From: RUG708 sp050946535
GTDB lineage: Bacteria > Bacillota > Clostridia > Peptostreptococcales > Anaerovoracaceae
Length of the DNA stretch: 28,144 nucleotides
Direction of reading: 5' to 3'
NCBI GenBank assembly: GCA_050946535.1
Contig: JBMNUZ010000018.1
Coordinates: forward strand, 1 to 28,144
In this document: one piece after another, positions 1-6,451 of the stretch
How positions within the stretch are numbered: the stretch's first letter is position 1
Layout of the letters: each line of letters begins with the position of its first letter
Notes under the pieces: generated by a model
Seen by the model: the letters and a program-made list of their open reading frames with translations, nothing else
What the model was told of the DNA's origin: nothing
The model's database searches: none
Made by a program: the position numbers and the translations under genes

Positions 1-44
<44 letters not shown>

Positions 45-252
45 AATGGTATCTTAACCAGCCCTGAGGCTGTTTAAAATCTTGATTGACTCATTACAAA
101 CGCGTTGCGCTTGAATTACTTGTTTTTGAGAATTGTACTTGGTTCCCTCACAATGAATCTTGACAATTATTGTGATGAGAGATTTGTACGTTACAAAATC
201 TCTGTACTATGAAGTTTTCAATGTTCGCGCTGTCTCGTGTGACAGCTTTTTT
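45..252 (-). other. 16S rRNA leader region
   Basis: This AT-rich stretch lies between the proposed rRNA promoters and the 16S start. It contains a 5-bp hairpin with a 4-base loop just upstream of 16S (59-63 with 68-72) and a 7-bp inverted repeat (148-154 with 169-175, TCACAAT/ATTGTGA). I see no convincing open reading frame or tRNA. Leaders of this kind carry antitermination and RNase III processing signals, but I could not identify a clear boxA. Confidence 0.5.
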
Positions 253-281
253 ATATTATCACCGGAACGAAGGCATGTCAA
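253..281 (-). promoter_or_regulatory. Candidate rRNA promoter, proximal
   Basis: The minus strand carries a perfect TTGACA (+ strand TGTCAA, 276-281). A TAATAT hexamer (253-258) follows at 17 bp, and GATAAT (255-260) is an alternative at 15 bp. The position, about 210 bp upstream of 16S, suits an rRNA P2 promoter. The -10 element is imperfect, so this rests mostly on the -35 and the location. Confidence 0.5.
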
Positions 282-406
282 CAGATTATTACAATCTTTT
301 AAAAGATTTTTAAGATACTGTAAAATCGTCTTACCCTCTGATTCCGTTGAAATTCAGGCTCTTTCCGAGCGCCGTCCTTCCGGAGTTTTCGGTGACAACG
401 CTGACT

Positions 407-434
407 ATTATACAGGCTTTTAAAAACTTTGCAA
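407..434 (-). promoter_or_regulatory. Candidate rRNA promoter, distal
   Basis: The minus strand has a perfect TATAAT (+ strand ATTATA, 407-412) with TTGCAA (429-434) 16 bp upstream as the -35. rRNA operons commonly have tandem promoters, and this one lies about 360 bp upstream of 16S. The assignment is by sequence match only. Confidence 0.5.
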
Positions 435-692
435 GTGTTTATAGAAGATATTCTATATTTTTTCAGACCGTCATCAGATTTTTTCGATAATGCCGCCCTC
501 GATGGTGATGCCAGGACCCGGACACGACCCGGATTTACAGAATCCGCCGGATATCTGCCGGCCGCTTTCAGAGCGGAATACGCTGCCATGCAAATACACG
601 GCCATGCTGCAGAGCCTTTTCTTCATATAATCGGTTATTTTGCATGAACGGCTGATTCATATGAAAATACTCTTTTATTAGACATTCTTATA
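435..692. other. Intergenic region between divergent rRNA and folT units
   Basis: No gene is supported here. The short open frames lack ribosome-binding sites and resemble no family I know. The segment holds three consecutive small inverted repeats: GGATT/AATCC (531-535, 541-545), CCGG/CCGG (547-550, 558-561) and CCGCT/AGCGG (562-566, 572-576). Their role is unknown. Confidence 0.5.
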
Positions 693-701
693 TGATATAA
701 T
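693..701 (+). promoter_or_regulatory. Extended -10 promoter for the folT transcript
   Basis: TGA-TATAAT (693-701) is a perfect -10 with the upstream TGn extension. No good -35 lies at the usual distance, which extended -10 promoters tolerate. The predicted start, about 7 bases downstream near 708, coincides with the 5' side of riboswitch stem P1, which supports the assignment. Confidence 0.65.
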
Positions 702-707
702 CTGCGC

Positions 708-856
708 TGTAGAGTGAATGTCACGCGTTGGCTGCCACTGCACACTTTTCTTCAATTTGTGCTCACGGCCAGCCTGGAGTGCGGCAGTACGGGATGTTGA
801 CTGTCGACGAAAGACTATTGATATGTCTGCGGTGTGGCATTGCATCCGCTGCTGCA
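708..856 (+). promoter_or_regulatory. Tetrahydrofolate (THF, folT-type) riboswitch
   Basis: The 3' block GCATTGCATCCGCT (837-850) and the 5' block AGAGTGAATGTCACGCG (711-727) match the conserved parts of the THF-I (folT) aptamer as I remember it, and CGGGATGTTGAC (790-801) matches the internal conserved GGGATGTC block. P2 forms by ATGTCAC (718-724) pairing with GTGGCAT (834-840). A short P1 is possible between TGTAG (708-712) and CTGCA (852-856). The P3 arm is longer than usual and contains extra hairpins (for example GCACA/TGTGC). The gene that follows encodes a FolT-like folate transporter subunit, the classic target of this riboswitch. Confidence 0.87.
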
Positions 857-953
857 TTATAAGATCACTTCATTTTTATAGTATATAAAGTATAGTAACA
901 TGAAGCTTGTTTCTTAGGTGCGGCAACCTGCCGCGCCTGAAGCGCTTTTCAGG

Positions 954-989
954 AGCCAGCAGATTATTTTTTGCTGGCTGTTTTATTTC
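954..989 (+). terminator. Intrinsic terminator in the folT leader (riboswitch expression platform)
   Basis: An 8-bp perfect stem AGCCAGCA (954-961)/TGCTGGCT (972-979) is followed by GTTTTATTT. It sits between the THF aptamer and the folT ribosome-binding site, so control is probably by premature termination. Two further hairpins lie just upstream (GCGGCA/TGCCGC, 920-934; CCTGAA/TTCAGG, 936-953). The second shares its 3' arm edge with the terminator region and could act in an alternative fold; this was not tested. Confidence 0.8.
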
Positions 990-1018
990 ACATGCCTTCA
1001 TATAGAAAGGAGCTCGTC

Positions 1019-1540
1019 ATGACTTCAAAAAGTCTGAAGAATGTTACTACTATTACCTGCATAGCGCTTCTCATTGCGCTCGACATTATTCTCACGCGTT
1101 TTGTTTCCATTAATACTCAGTTTCTGCGCATAGGTTTCGGAATGATACCTGTGGCACTGGCCGGTGCGGCATTCGGTCCGGTATGGGGCGGTGTCTGCGG
1201 AGCAGTGGGAGATCTTCTCGGAATCATGATCTTCCCCTCGGGGGCGTTTTTCCCGGGATTCACGCTTACGGCAGCGCTTACCGGCATCATCTTCGGTCTC
1301 TGCATGTATCACAGGCCTAAAAAAATAAGATATGCTGTCATCGCGAGCGTGATCGTCTGCATCGGATGCAATCTCATCCTCGACACGCTCTGGCTCGACA
1401 TCATGTACGGCAGCGGTTTTCTGGCGATACTACCGGCAAGAGCCGTCAAATGTGCGGTAAATATTCCTATCTATTCGTTCCTCGTTTACGTTCTCTGGGA
1501 CAAGGCGATTGCGAGAATTCCATATTTCCGTACAATTTAG
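1019..1540 (+). CDS. folT: Folate ECF transporter S component (FolT family)
   Basis: This 173-residue, very hydrophobic protein has about five to six membrane segments, the size and layout of an ECF S-component. Such proteins bind a vitamin and pair with the shared EcfA-EcfA'-EcfT module, which is not in this window. The motif around residues 52-66 (FGPVWGGVCGAVGDLLG) is typical of the folate/hydroxymethylpyrimidine-like S-component group. The start at 1019 is chosen over an in-frame ATG at 971 because AAGGAG (1007-1012) lies 6 bases upstream, whereas 971 falls inside the terminator stem. The THF riboswitch upstream makes folate the probable substrate. Transcription ends at the hairpin at 1618. 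Assignment to the S-component family is secure; substrate specificity is inferred from the riboswitch. Confidence 0.9.
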   Translation: MTSKSLKNVTTITCIALLIALDIILTRFVSINTQFLRIGFGMIPVALAGAAFGPVWGGVCGAVGDLLGIMIFPSGAFFPGFTLTAALTGIIFGLCMYHRPKKIRYAVIASVIVCIGCNLILDTLWLDIMYGSGFLAILPARAVKCAVNIPIYSFLVYVLWDKAIARIPYFRTI

Positions 1541-1617
1541 CGCGGTTTCACTTTCCGTAGCTTTTATTGCGGTGGCTTCACGGTCTTTGCCTTAACAAAT
1601 TCTTAATATACTATTTT

Positions 1618-1652
1618 ATGCCGAATTATTTCTTGTGTAATTCGGCATTTTT
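1618..1652 (+). terminator. Intrinsic terminator after folT
   Basis: An 11-bp perfect stem ATGCCGAATTA (1618-1628)/TAATTCGGCAT (1638-1648) with a 9-base loop is followed by TTTTCG. It ends the riboswitch-controlled folT unit and separates it from the next rightward gene. Confidence 0.85.
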
Positions 1653-1671
1653 CGTCGCTTTTTTCGAGTGT

Positions 1672-1691
1672 ATACAAAATCCTTTTTGTAT
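1672..1691. promoter_or_regulatory. Inverted repeat upstream of the YkvI-family gene
   Basis: ATACAAAA (1672-1679) and TTTTGTAT (1684-1691) form a perfect 8-bp inverted repeat around a 4-base spacer, about 135 bp upstream of the YkvI start. It could be a repressor or activator site, or part of the upstream terminator region. No clear promoter hexamer pair was found for the downstream gene. Confidence 0.35.
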
Positions 1692-1825
1692 TTTCTGTTC
1701 CTTTTTGAAACCTGAGCATACCTGCATCTTAATATAACCATGAACAAAATACGCGGTAAAGAACAGCGTTATTTCTGAAAATCAGGAAATTTACATAAAT
1801 TCTATTATTGCAAGGAGGTTTTTCA

Positions 1826-2977
1826 ATGAAAGAAACGGTTAATCCCGCAAACGTGATGAAATATGCCGGTGCCTTCGTTGCCTGTGCTATAGGTTCCGGA
1901 TTCGCCACAGGACAGGAAGTCATGCAGTTCTTCACAGGCCAGGGAATAATGAGTATAGCCGGCACTGTTGTCACAGCTGCCATCTTCGCCTGGATCGGCG
2001 GTCTGTTCATGAAACACGGTTATGAGCAGCAGCTCGAAAATCCGGGAGATATAATTTCATTCTATTTCGGAAAAAGATTCGGAAAAATCGCCGAATACAT
2101 ATTCCAGATCTTCCTCTACGGCGTATATGTCATCATGATCGCAGGCGCCGGCGCTACTCTGGCGGAGTATTTCGGCATAAACCCTGTCATCGGCCGTGTG
2201 GCCATGGCGGCGCTCGCATTCTTTACAGTAATACTCGGGCTTCAGAAACTCACCGATATTCTCGGAAGTCTCGGAGTCGTAATCATATTCTTCGCTGTCG
2301 GCATCGGAGTCTACAGCTTCGCTACTAGCTTTGGATCGATTCCTGCAGCGGCTGCAGCCATTCCTTCGCTCGATATCACAAAGACTCAGGGCGGATGGCT
2401 CTGGTCCTCGATTCTCTACCCTGCGTTCAACGCTGTAGTCGTGATCATCCTGGCAAGCAGCCTCGGCAAAAACGCGAACAGCGCAAAAGAAGCACAGTAC
2501 AGCGGAATTCTCGGAGGAGCACTTTTCGGTGCGGCCGTGCTCGCAATGAATCTAGGACTCATGTCGAACATCTGGGACGTATATTCAAAGTCGGTTCCTA
2601 CGCTTGCGCTCGTTCAGAAGATCAGCCCTGTACTCGGAGTAATCTTCTCGGTCATCATCTGCTGCGGAATCTACACCACTACAGTTCCTATGCTGTGGGG
2701 CAACGTAAGACAGGTTGCGAAGGACGGCACGAAGAAATTCGTTCTCGTAGCCTTGGGTCTCACGGTTCTCGGACTGGTTCTCGGAGCTACGGATTTCAAG
2801 AAGCTTGTCAACATCATCTATCCGTTCAGCGGATATGCGGGCCTGGTTCTCATGGGATTCGCGGCGTACCGCGAATACGGAGCGAAAATTAAGATTAAAT
2901 CCGCTTCAAAAGCAGAAACGAGCAGCGAAGTTCTGGATAACAGCGCTTACGATCAGTCGTCAGACATCGTTGCGTAA
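1826..2977 (+). CDS. YkvI-family membrane transporter
   Basis: This 383-residue integral membrane protein has about ten hydrophobic segments. The N-terminal stretch YAGAFVACAIGSGFATGQEV (residues 11-30) is the signature of the YkvI family, a branch of the amino-acid/sodium symporter-like superfamily with no well-established substrate. The C-terminal ~25 residues are polar and probably cytoplasmic. AAGGAGG (1812-1818) lies 7 bases before the ATG at 1826, so this start is preferred over the in-frame codon at 1808. The gene stands alone between the folT terminator and a strong bidirectional terminator, and points toward the GlnK/GlnL-like two-component genes. Bacillus GlnK/GlnL control a glutamine transporter gene, so this transporter could be a target, but nothing in the sequence proves it. 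Confidence 0.85.
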   Translation: MKETVNPANVMKYAGAFVACAIGSGFATGQEVMQFFTGQGIMSIAGTVVTAAIFAWIGGLFMKHGYEQQLENPGDIISFYFGKRFGKIAEYIFQIFLYGVYVIMIAGAGATLAEYFGINPVIGRVAMAALAFFTVILGLQKLTDILGSLGVVIIFFAVGIGVYSFATSFGSIPAAAAAIPSLDITKTQGGWLWSSILYPAFNAVVVIILASSLGKNANSAKEAQYSGILGGALFGAAVLAMNLGLMSNIWDVYSKSVPTLALVQKISPVLGVIFSVIICCGIYTTTVPMLWGNVRQVAKDGTKKFVLVALGLTVLGLVLGATDFKKLVNIIYPFSGYAGLVLMGFAAYREYGAKIKIKSASKAETSSEVLDNSAYDQSSDIVA

Positions 2978-3036
2978 TTACAAAATTGCTTCCATACAAA
3001 AATTAATTCATATTACATTCTTAAAACCAAAGCAGA

Positions 3037-3069
3037 AAAACAGCGGCCCGGAGGGCCGCTGTTTTCAAT
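3037..3069. terminator. Bidirectional intrinsic terminator
   Basis: A 13-bp perfect stem (3037-3049 with 3053-3065) around a 3-base loop begins with AAAA and ends with TTTT on both strands. It lies 60 bp after the rightward YkvI gene and 50 bp after the leftward response-regulator gene, and serves both convergent units. Confidence 0.9.
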
Positions 3070-3114
3070 GCATTTCCTTCAGTCTCGTTATCCTGTTTTT
3101 ATTTCAACACTCTT

Positions 3115-3960
3115 TTAATTTCTGCACTCGTTTACCAGAGCCGATATGAATCTCTTTATCTGTACGTTGCCGTGCTGGTCAGATTTGCCCTGTATGTAGT
3201 CCATTTCCTTGTGGACCTGCTCGAATTTGAACAGATTGCCGGCGAACTCGTTGAAAAGCTCGTCGCCGTAGTTGTTCAGACCCATATGGGCCAGATTCGA
3301 GAGTGCTGCGGACGCCGCACGCCTTATCCTCTGCTCCATGGATTTCGGCGAATCCGTAAATTTTGCGAATATCTCCTTGAGTGTCATGTCGTTGAGCGCT
3401 TCTTCGTGACTGCAGCAGTAATTTACAACGGTGACTATATCATCGCATCCTTTCTCACCGGTTATTCCGATCTTCTGGAGAATGTACTGCAGCTTTTCGT
3501 TGCGGTCGCGATCGGCTTCAAACGTATCCCGCTCGGACACTCTGTTTCCGCTGTCAAAGATGCTCTGAATCGAGCTCACCGTTTTCTCCAGCGACTGCTT
3601 GCGTGCGACGTTCTGAATGACATTGATGACTTCGATGCTGTTTATCGGTTTCCTGATGAAAAACTCGACTCCGGCTTCGTAGGCGCGCGCGATCATCTTT
3701 TCGTTCATCACCTGAGAGAGCATTATGAAAGAAGTGTCCCTGAGCGTTCTCTTCGCCTTCCTGACAAACGCTATTCCGTCGGTTCCAGGCATCAGGAGAT
3801 CGGTTATGACGATGTCAGGGTCCATGTACTGCAGCTCTTCGAAGGCCTCCTCGGCAGATTCCGCTGTGCCGCATACGACGCCGAGGTTCTTCTGTTCTAT
3901 AATCATTCTGAGCACGCTGATGACCGCTTTGTCATCGTCGAGCAGAAATATTTTAGCCAT
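3115..3960 (-). CDS. GlnL-like response regulator (receiver + YcbB-type domain)
   Basis: This 281-residue regulator has an N-terminal receiver domain: acidic pocket D8-D10, phospho-acceptor D54 in VITDLLMPG, S82 and K104 in FIRKPI. The C-terminal half (about 150-281) resembles the YcbB domain of Bacillus GlnL: it lacks a recognisable winged-helix output but contains a helical, basic stretch (SMEQRIRRAASAALSNLAH) consistent with DNA binding. Its start codon shares one base with the stop of the upstream kinase (TAATG), so translation is coupled and the two form a pair. In Bacillus, GlnK/GlnL respond to glutamine and activate glutaminase and glutamine uptake. No glutaminase gene is present here, so the signal and targets are unknown. 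Confidence 0.88.
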   Translation of the reverse strand: MAKIFLLDDDKAVISVLRMIIEQKNLGVVCGTAESAEEAFEELQYMDPDIVITDLLMPGTDGIAFVRKAKRTLRDTSFIMLSQVMNEKMIARAYEAGVEFFIRKPINSIEVINVIQNVARKQSLEKTVSSIQSIFDSGNRVSERDTFEADRDRNEKLQYILQKIGITGEKGCDDIVTVVNYCCSHEEALNDMTLKEIFAKFTDSPKSMEQRIRRAASAALSNLAHMGLNNYGDELFNEFAGNLFKFEQVHKEMDYIQGKSDQHGNVQIKRFISALVNECRN

Positions 3961-5243
3961 TATCTGATCACCTGCATCTTTTCCTTCGGAACGGAAATAA
4001 TGAATTCCGCGCCTTTTTTCGGCCTTCCGAGGCTGATACTGCCTCCGAGATCATTCTCTACTATATCTTTTACTATGTTAAGGCCGAGTCCTCTGCTGAC
4101 TTCTCCCGTGTCGTAATTGATCTTGGTCGAAAAACGCGGTTCGAAAATCTCGTCTCTGTATTTGTCCGGTACTCCTGGACCGTTGTCTCTGACGCTGAAC
4201 ACATATGAATCGTCCTCGCTGTGCTCCGAAATGATCACCGAACACCTCTGGCCGGTGCACGCTTCGGCGGCATTAGCGATCAGATTGTGAAATACGGAAA
4301 GAAACATGTACGGATTTTCCGTAAAAAGCTTGTCTTCACACTGCGTGAGAACTATGACATTCAGGCCTGAATCGCTGTACTCCCCGCGCACCGATTCCGA
4401 AAGAATGAGAAAAAGCTCTGACATCTGCATTCCTTCTGTTCCCGACTCGCTTTCGACTGCATCTGTTATACCCTTATGGATCAGTAGATATTCCTTTTTT
4501 ATTTCGTGAACGTCTTTGGCGACGGAAAGAGATTTCTCAGCATATTCTTTTTGTCCCGATTCTTCGAGATCCTCGTACAGGCTGTAGGCTGTCGACATCG
4601 TGTCTTCGATGCCTGATATGTTCTTGTTCATCCACACGAGTTCGCCTTTCAGCTTTGACGTCAGCATGATCAGCCTGTTATATCTTTCCGCATGCGTCCG
4701 CGACAGCAGCATGATCCTGTATTTGTCGATCGAAAGCAGCAGCACCAGCAGTATGAGTCCGCGGACCAGCGCTACCACGATCAGCAGGTACTGGGAATGC
4801 GCCTGCCACGCTTCCTGCTGTATCCTCGAAAACAGCTCCATGGCGTTCGACACGTAGTCGATGACGATTACTCCGGGAATGAACACGTAAAGCTTCCTGC
4901 TGTGGCCGATCATCTTGTCGAACAGGTACAGCAGAAGTCCCGAAACTATATAGAACAGTATTTCGGGAAAGTTATTATTGAATGCCGTCTCTGCTGCCAC
5001 ACCGGCCGAGACCGATGTAAGCACACGTGTACCTACTATGGCTGCGCCCGATATGATCGAGACCGGGATGACCGATGCGTTGTCGAGCAGATATACGAAC
5101 GCCGGCAGGCATATCGTTCCGAGCGAGATAACCAGGCGGTCATTGACTATGTGCAGACTCGCCTGAGCGAAAATAACGGTTATCAGACTCAGCAGCAGAA
5201 CCTTTTTCACCCATCTGCCGGCAGCTGATAAGTAGACGTTCAT
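3960..5243 (-). CDS. GlnK-like membrane sensor histidine kinase
   Basis: This 427-residue protein has about six membrane segments in residues 13-175, a cytoplasmic linker, and a kinase core. The probable phospho-accepting histidine is H246 in DVHEIKKEY, the form of H-box seen in GlnK/DcuS-like kinases. The N box (HNLIANAAEA, 319-328), G1 box (DNGPGVP, 353-359), F box and G2 box (RGLGLNIVK, 384-392) are intact, so it should be active. Its ATG overlaps the stop of rqcP (ATGA), and its own stop overlaps the regulator start, so rqcP, kinase and regulator are translationally linked. The ligand is not evident. Similarity to GlnK suggests an amino acid or related nitrogen compound; this is inference. 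Confidence 0.9.
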   Translation of the reverse strand: MNVYLSAAGRWVKKVLLLSLITVIFAQASLHIVNDRLVISLGTICLPAFVYLLDNASVIPVSIISGAAIVGTRVLTSVSAGVAAETAFNNNFPEILFYIVSGLLLYLFDKMIGHSRKLYVFIPGVIVIDYVSNAMELFSRIQQEAWQAHSQYLLIVVALVRGLILLVLLLSIDKYRIMLLSRTHAERYNRLIMLTSKLKGELVWMNKNISGIEDTMSTAYSLYEDLEESGQKEYAEKSLSVAKDVHEIKKEYLLIHKGITDAVESESGTEGMQMSELFLILSESVRGEYSDSGLNVIVLTQCEDKLFTENPYMFLSVFHNLIANAAEACTGQRCSVIISEHSEDDSYVFSVRDNGPGVPDKYRDEIFEPRFSTKINYDTGEVSRGLGLNIVKDIVENDLGGSISLGRPKKGAEFIISVPKEKMQVIR

Positions 5244-5482
5244 TGTACTATCTCATACATGGTTCCTGTCATTTCCTTCGTGACGTGCTCCGGAGTCGAC
5301 AGAACCCTTACTTTCATCTCGCCGTTGCCGAACATTATCAGGATCTCGTCGCCCTGTTCAACTTCCGTACCAGGTTTCGCCTGTTTTCCGTTAACCAGGA
5401 CTCTGCCCTGTTCACACGCGTCCTTCGCGAGCGTGCGTCTCTTTATGATTCTTGAATTTTTAAGATACTTGTCTATCCTCAT
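5240..5482 (-). CDS. rqcP: RqcP (YabO), S4-domain ribosome quality control factor
   Basis: This 80-residue S4 RNA-binding protein matches Bacillus YabO/RqcP in length and in the core pattern MRIDKYLKNSRIIKRRTLAK. RqcP binds stalled 50S-peptidyl-tRNA complexes and works with RqcH to add alanine tails to nascent chains. The start at 5482 is chosen because AAGGAGGAG lies 9 bases upstream; the longer frame from 5515 would translate the ribosome-binding site. In spore formers yabO is followed by yabP, yabQ and divIC. Here it overlaps a sensor kinase gene by 4 bases instead. A 385-bp intergenic region upstream contains a repeat tract. Confidence 0.92.
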   Translation of the reverse strand: MRIDKYLKNSRIIKRRTLAKDACEQGRVLVNGKQAKPGTEVEQGDEILIMFGNGEMKVRVLSTPEHVTKEMTGTMYEIVQ

Positions 5483-5789
5483 CTTCACACTCTCCTCCTT
5501 CCCTTTCTGCTGCACAGCCGCAGCCGGCCGCAGATTCCGGTCTCATTTTCAGAGTTCCTCCGCATTATATATTAACGCATTTTCCTGATTACCGCCGCAT
5601 TGCAGCATCCTCCATTGATACCGCATTCTCCAGATCGATAACGCATTTTCCGGATTGCCGCCGCATTTTCTGCCGTGCAGCGGGTCACCAGACAGATCCT
5701 GCTGCATGGCTGCAGTTTTTCTGGCCCGGAATAAACGTGAATTTCCAAATTGTCTTTTCTGTTTTTGCTGCTTTGAAAAAAGCCGCTAT
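5483..5789. other. Intergenic region between HU and rqcP
   Basis: No gene is seen between the rqcP start and the HU terminator. The region contains the rqcP ribosome-binding site, a degenerate 20-bp repeat tract (5561-5681), and a CTGC/GCAG-rich stretch near 5699-5716. If rqcP has its own promoter it must lie here or to the right of the repeat, because the upstream HU gene ends in a strong terminator. I could not pick a convincing -35/-10 pair. Confidence 0.5.
5561..5681. repeat. Degenerate short tandem repeat, ~20-bp period
   Basis: CGCATT occurs at 5561, 5576, 5596, 5622, 5642 and 5662, with spacings 15, 20, 26, 20 and 20. The best conserved unit is CGCATTTTCC-GATT-CCGC: positions 5576-5595 and 5642-5661 differ at only two bases, and 5622-5641 is a weaker copy. 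On the rqcP strand the repeat reads AATGCG. There is no coding frame across it. Confidence 0.7.
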
Positions 5790-5819
5790 GAAAAAAGGGC
5801 CGCCTCGATGAGACGGCCC
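5790..5819 (-). terminator. Intrinsic terminator after the HU gene
   Basis: On the minus strand a 10-bp stem with one G-T wobble (5810-5819 with 5797-5806) and a 3-base loop is followed by TTTTTT. It lies about 50 bp downstream of the HU stop codon and should end the HU transcript before rqcP. Confidence 0.9.
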
Positions 5820-5867
5820 GGTTACAGATAATTCTATTTTTTTAAATATAAAAACTCTTAAAATAAA

Positions 5868-6149
5868 CTATTTCTTGTTTACTGCATCCTTAAGGGCCTT
5901 GCCTGCCTTGAATACAGGAGCTGTAGAAGCAGCGATCTGAATTGTTTCTTCAGGCTTTCTAGGATTTCTGCCCTGTCTTGCCTTTCTTTCCTTGGTCTCG
6001 AAAGTTCCGAATCCGATAAGCTGAACCTTGTCGCCTCCTACCAGAGCTTCCTGAACACTTGCGATGAAAGCGTTAACTGCAGCCTCTGAATCTTTTTTGG
6101 TAAATCCTGTTTTTTCTGCGACCTTCGTGATTAACTCTGATTTGTTCAC
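5868..6149 (-). CDS. hup: HU family DNA-binding protein
   Basis: This 93-residue protein is a full-length HU: dimerisation helices at 1-40, then the signature GFGTFETKERKARQGRNP at about 47-64 leading into the DNA-binding arm, and a C-terminal helix. HU bends DNA and compacts the nucleoid as a dimer. The start codon is GTG at 6149, chosen because AAGGAGG lies 7 bases upstream and the product begins MNKSELI as in other HU proteins. It is flanked by its own terminator downstream and by about 300 bp of upstream intergenic DNA with a palindrome, so it is probably a single, highly expressed unit. Confidence 0.97.
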   Translation of the reverse strand: MNKSELITKVAEKTGFTKKDSEAAVNAFIASVQEALVGGDKVQLIGFGTFETKERKARQGRNPRKPEETIQIAASTAPVFKAGKALKDAVNKK

Positions 6150-6451
6150 GTCTGTCCTCCTTGTTGTAAATATAGTTCTGGTACACCGAAAAATATCTAA
6201 TCTGACGTTATCACTAATGATAACATATTTATACGGCCGATGCCGGTCTCCACACTTAATACTGGCTGTAATACAGCCTTACCACCTATGAATCCCCGCC
6301 ATCATTCTAAATATATCATCGATTCGTTGCTCGATCAACTGAAAATCAATGCATTTTTCAAAAAAAGCAAGCGATTTCAACATTTCTATAGGCTGAGCGG
6401 ATAGAAAATGGCTTTTCCTATCAAAAACACTTATTTCAGAGCTAAAATCTG
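6150..6451. other. Intergenic region upstream of HU
   Basis: No gene is seen. The stretch holds the HU ribosome-binding site, the palindrome at 6207-6224, a 6-bp hairpin GGCTGT/ACAGCC (6264-6278), and an imperfect inverted repeat at about 6400-6422. The HU promoter should lie here on the minus strand, but no hexamer pair stood out. I found no terminator with a clear T-run for the upstream flippase gene. Confidence 0.5.
6207..6224. promoter_or_regulatory. Perfect palindrome upstream of HU, putative operator
   Basis: GTTATCA-CTAA-TGATAAC is a perfect 7-bp inverted repeat with a 4-base spacer, about 60 bp upstream of the HU start. Lack of a T-run and its position near the expected promoter favour a protein-binding site over a terminator. 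The binding protein is unknown. Confidence 0.45.

Noticed and set aside
160..647. Short plus-strand open frames in the rRNA leader region
   Set aside because: They have no ribosome-binding site and no recognisable family, and overlap rRNA promoter signals on the other strand.
971..1018. Start of folT at ATG 971
   Set aside because: It lies in the terminator stem and lacks a ribosome-binding site, whereas ATG 1019 has AAGGAG.
3172..4116. A 314-codon plus-strand frame opposite the response regulator
   Set aside because: It is antisense to a clear receiver-domain gene, with no family resemblance or ribosome-binding site.
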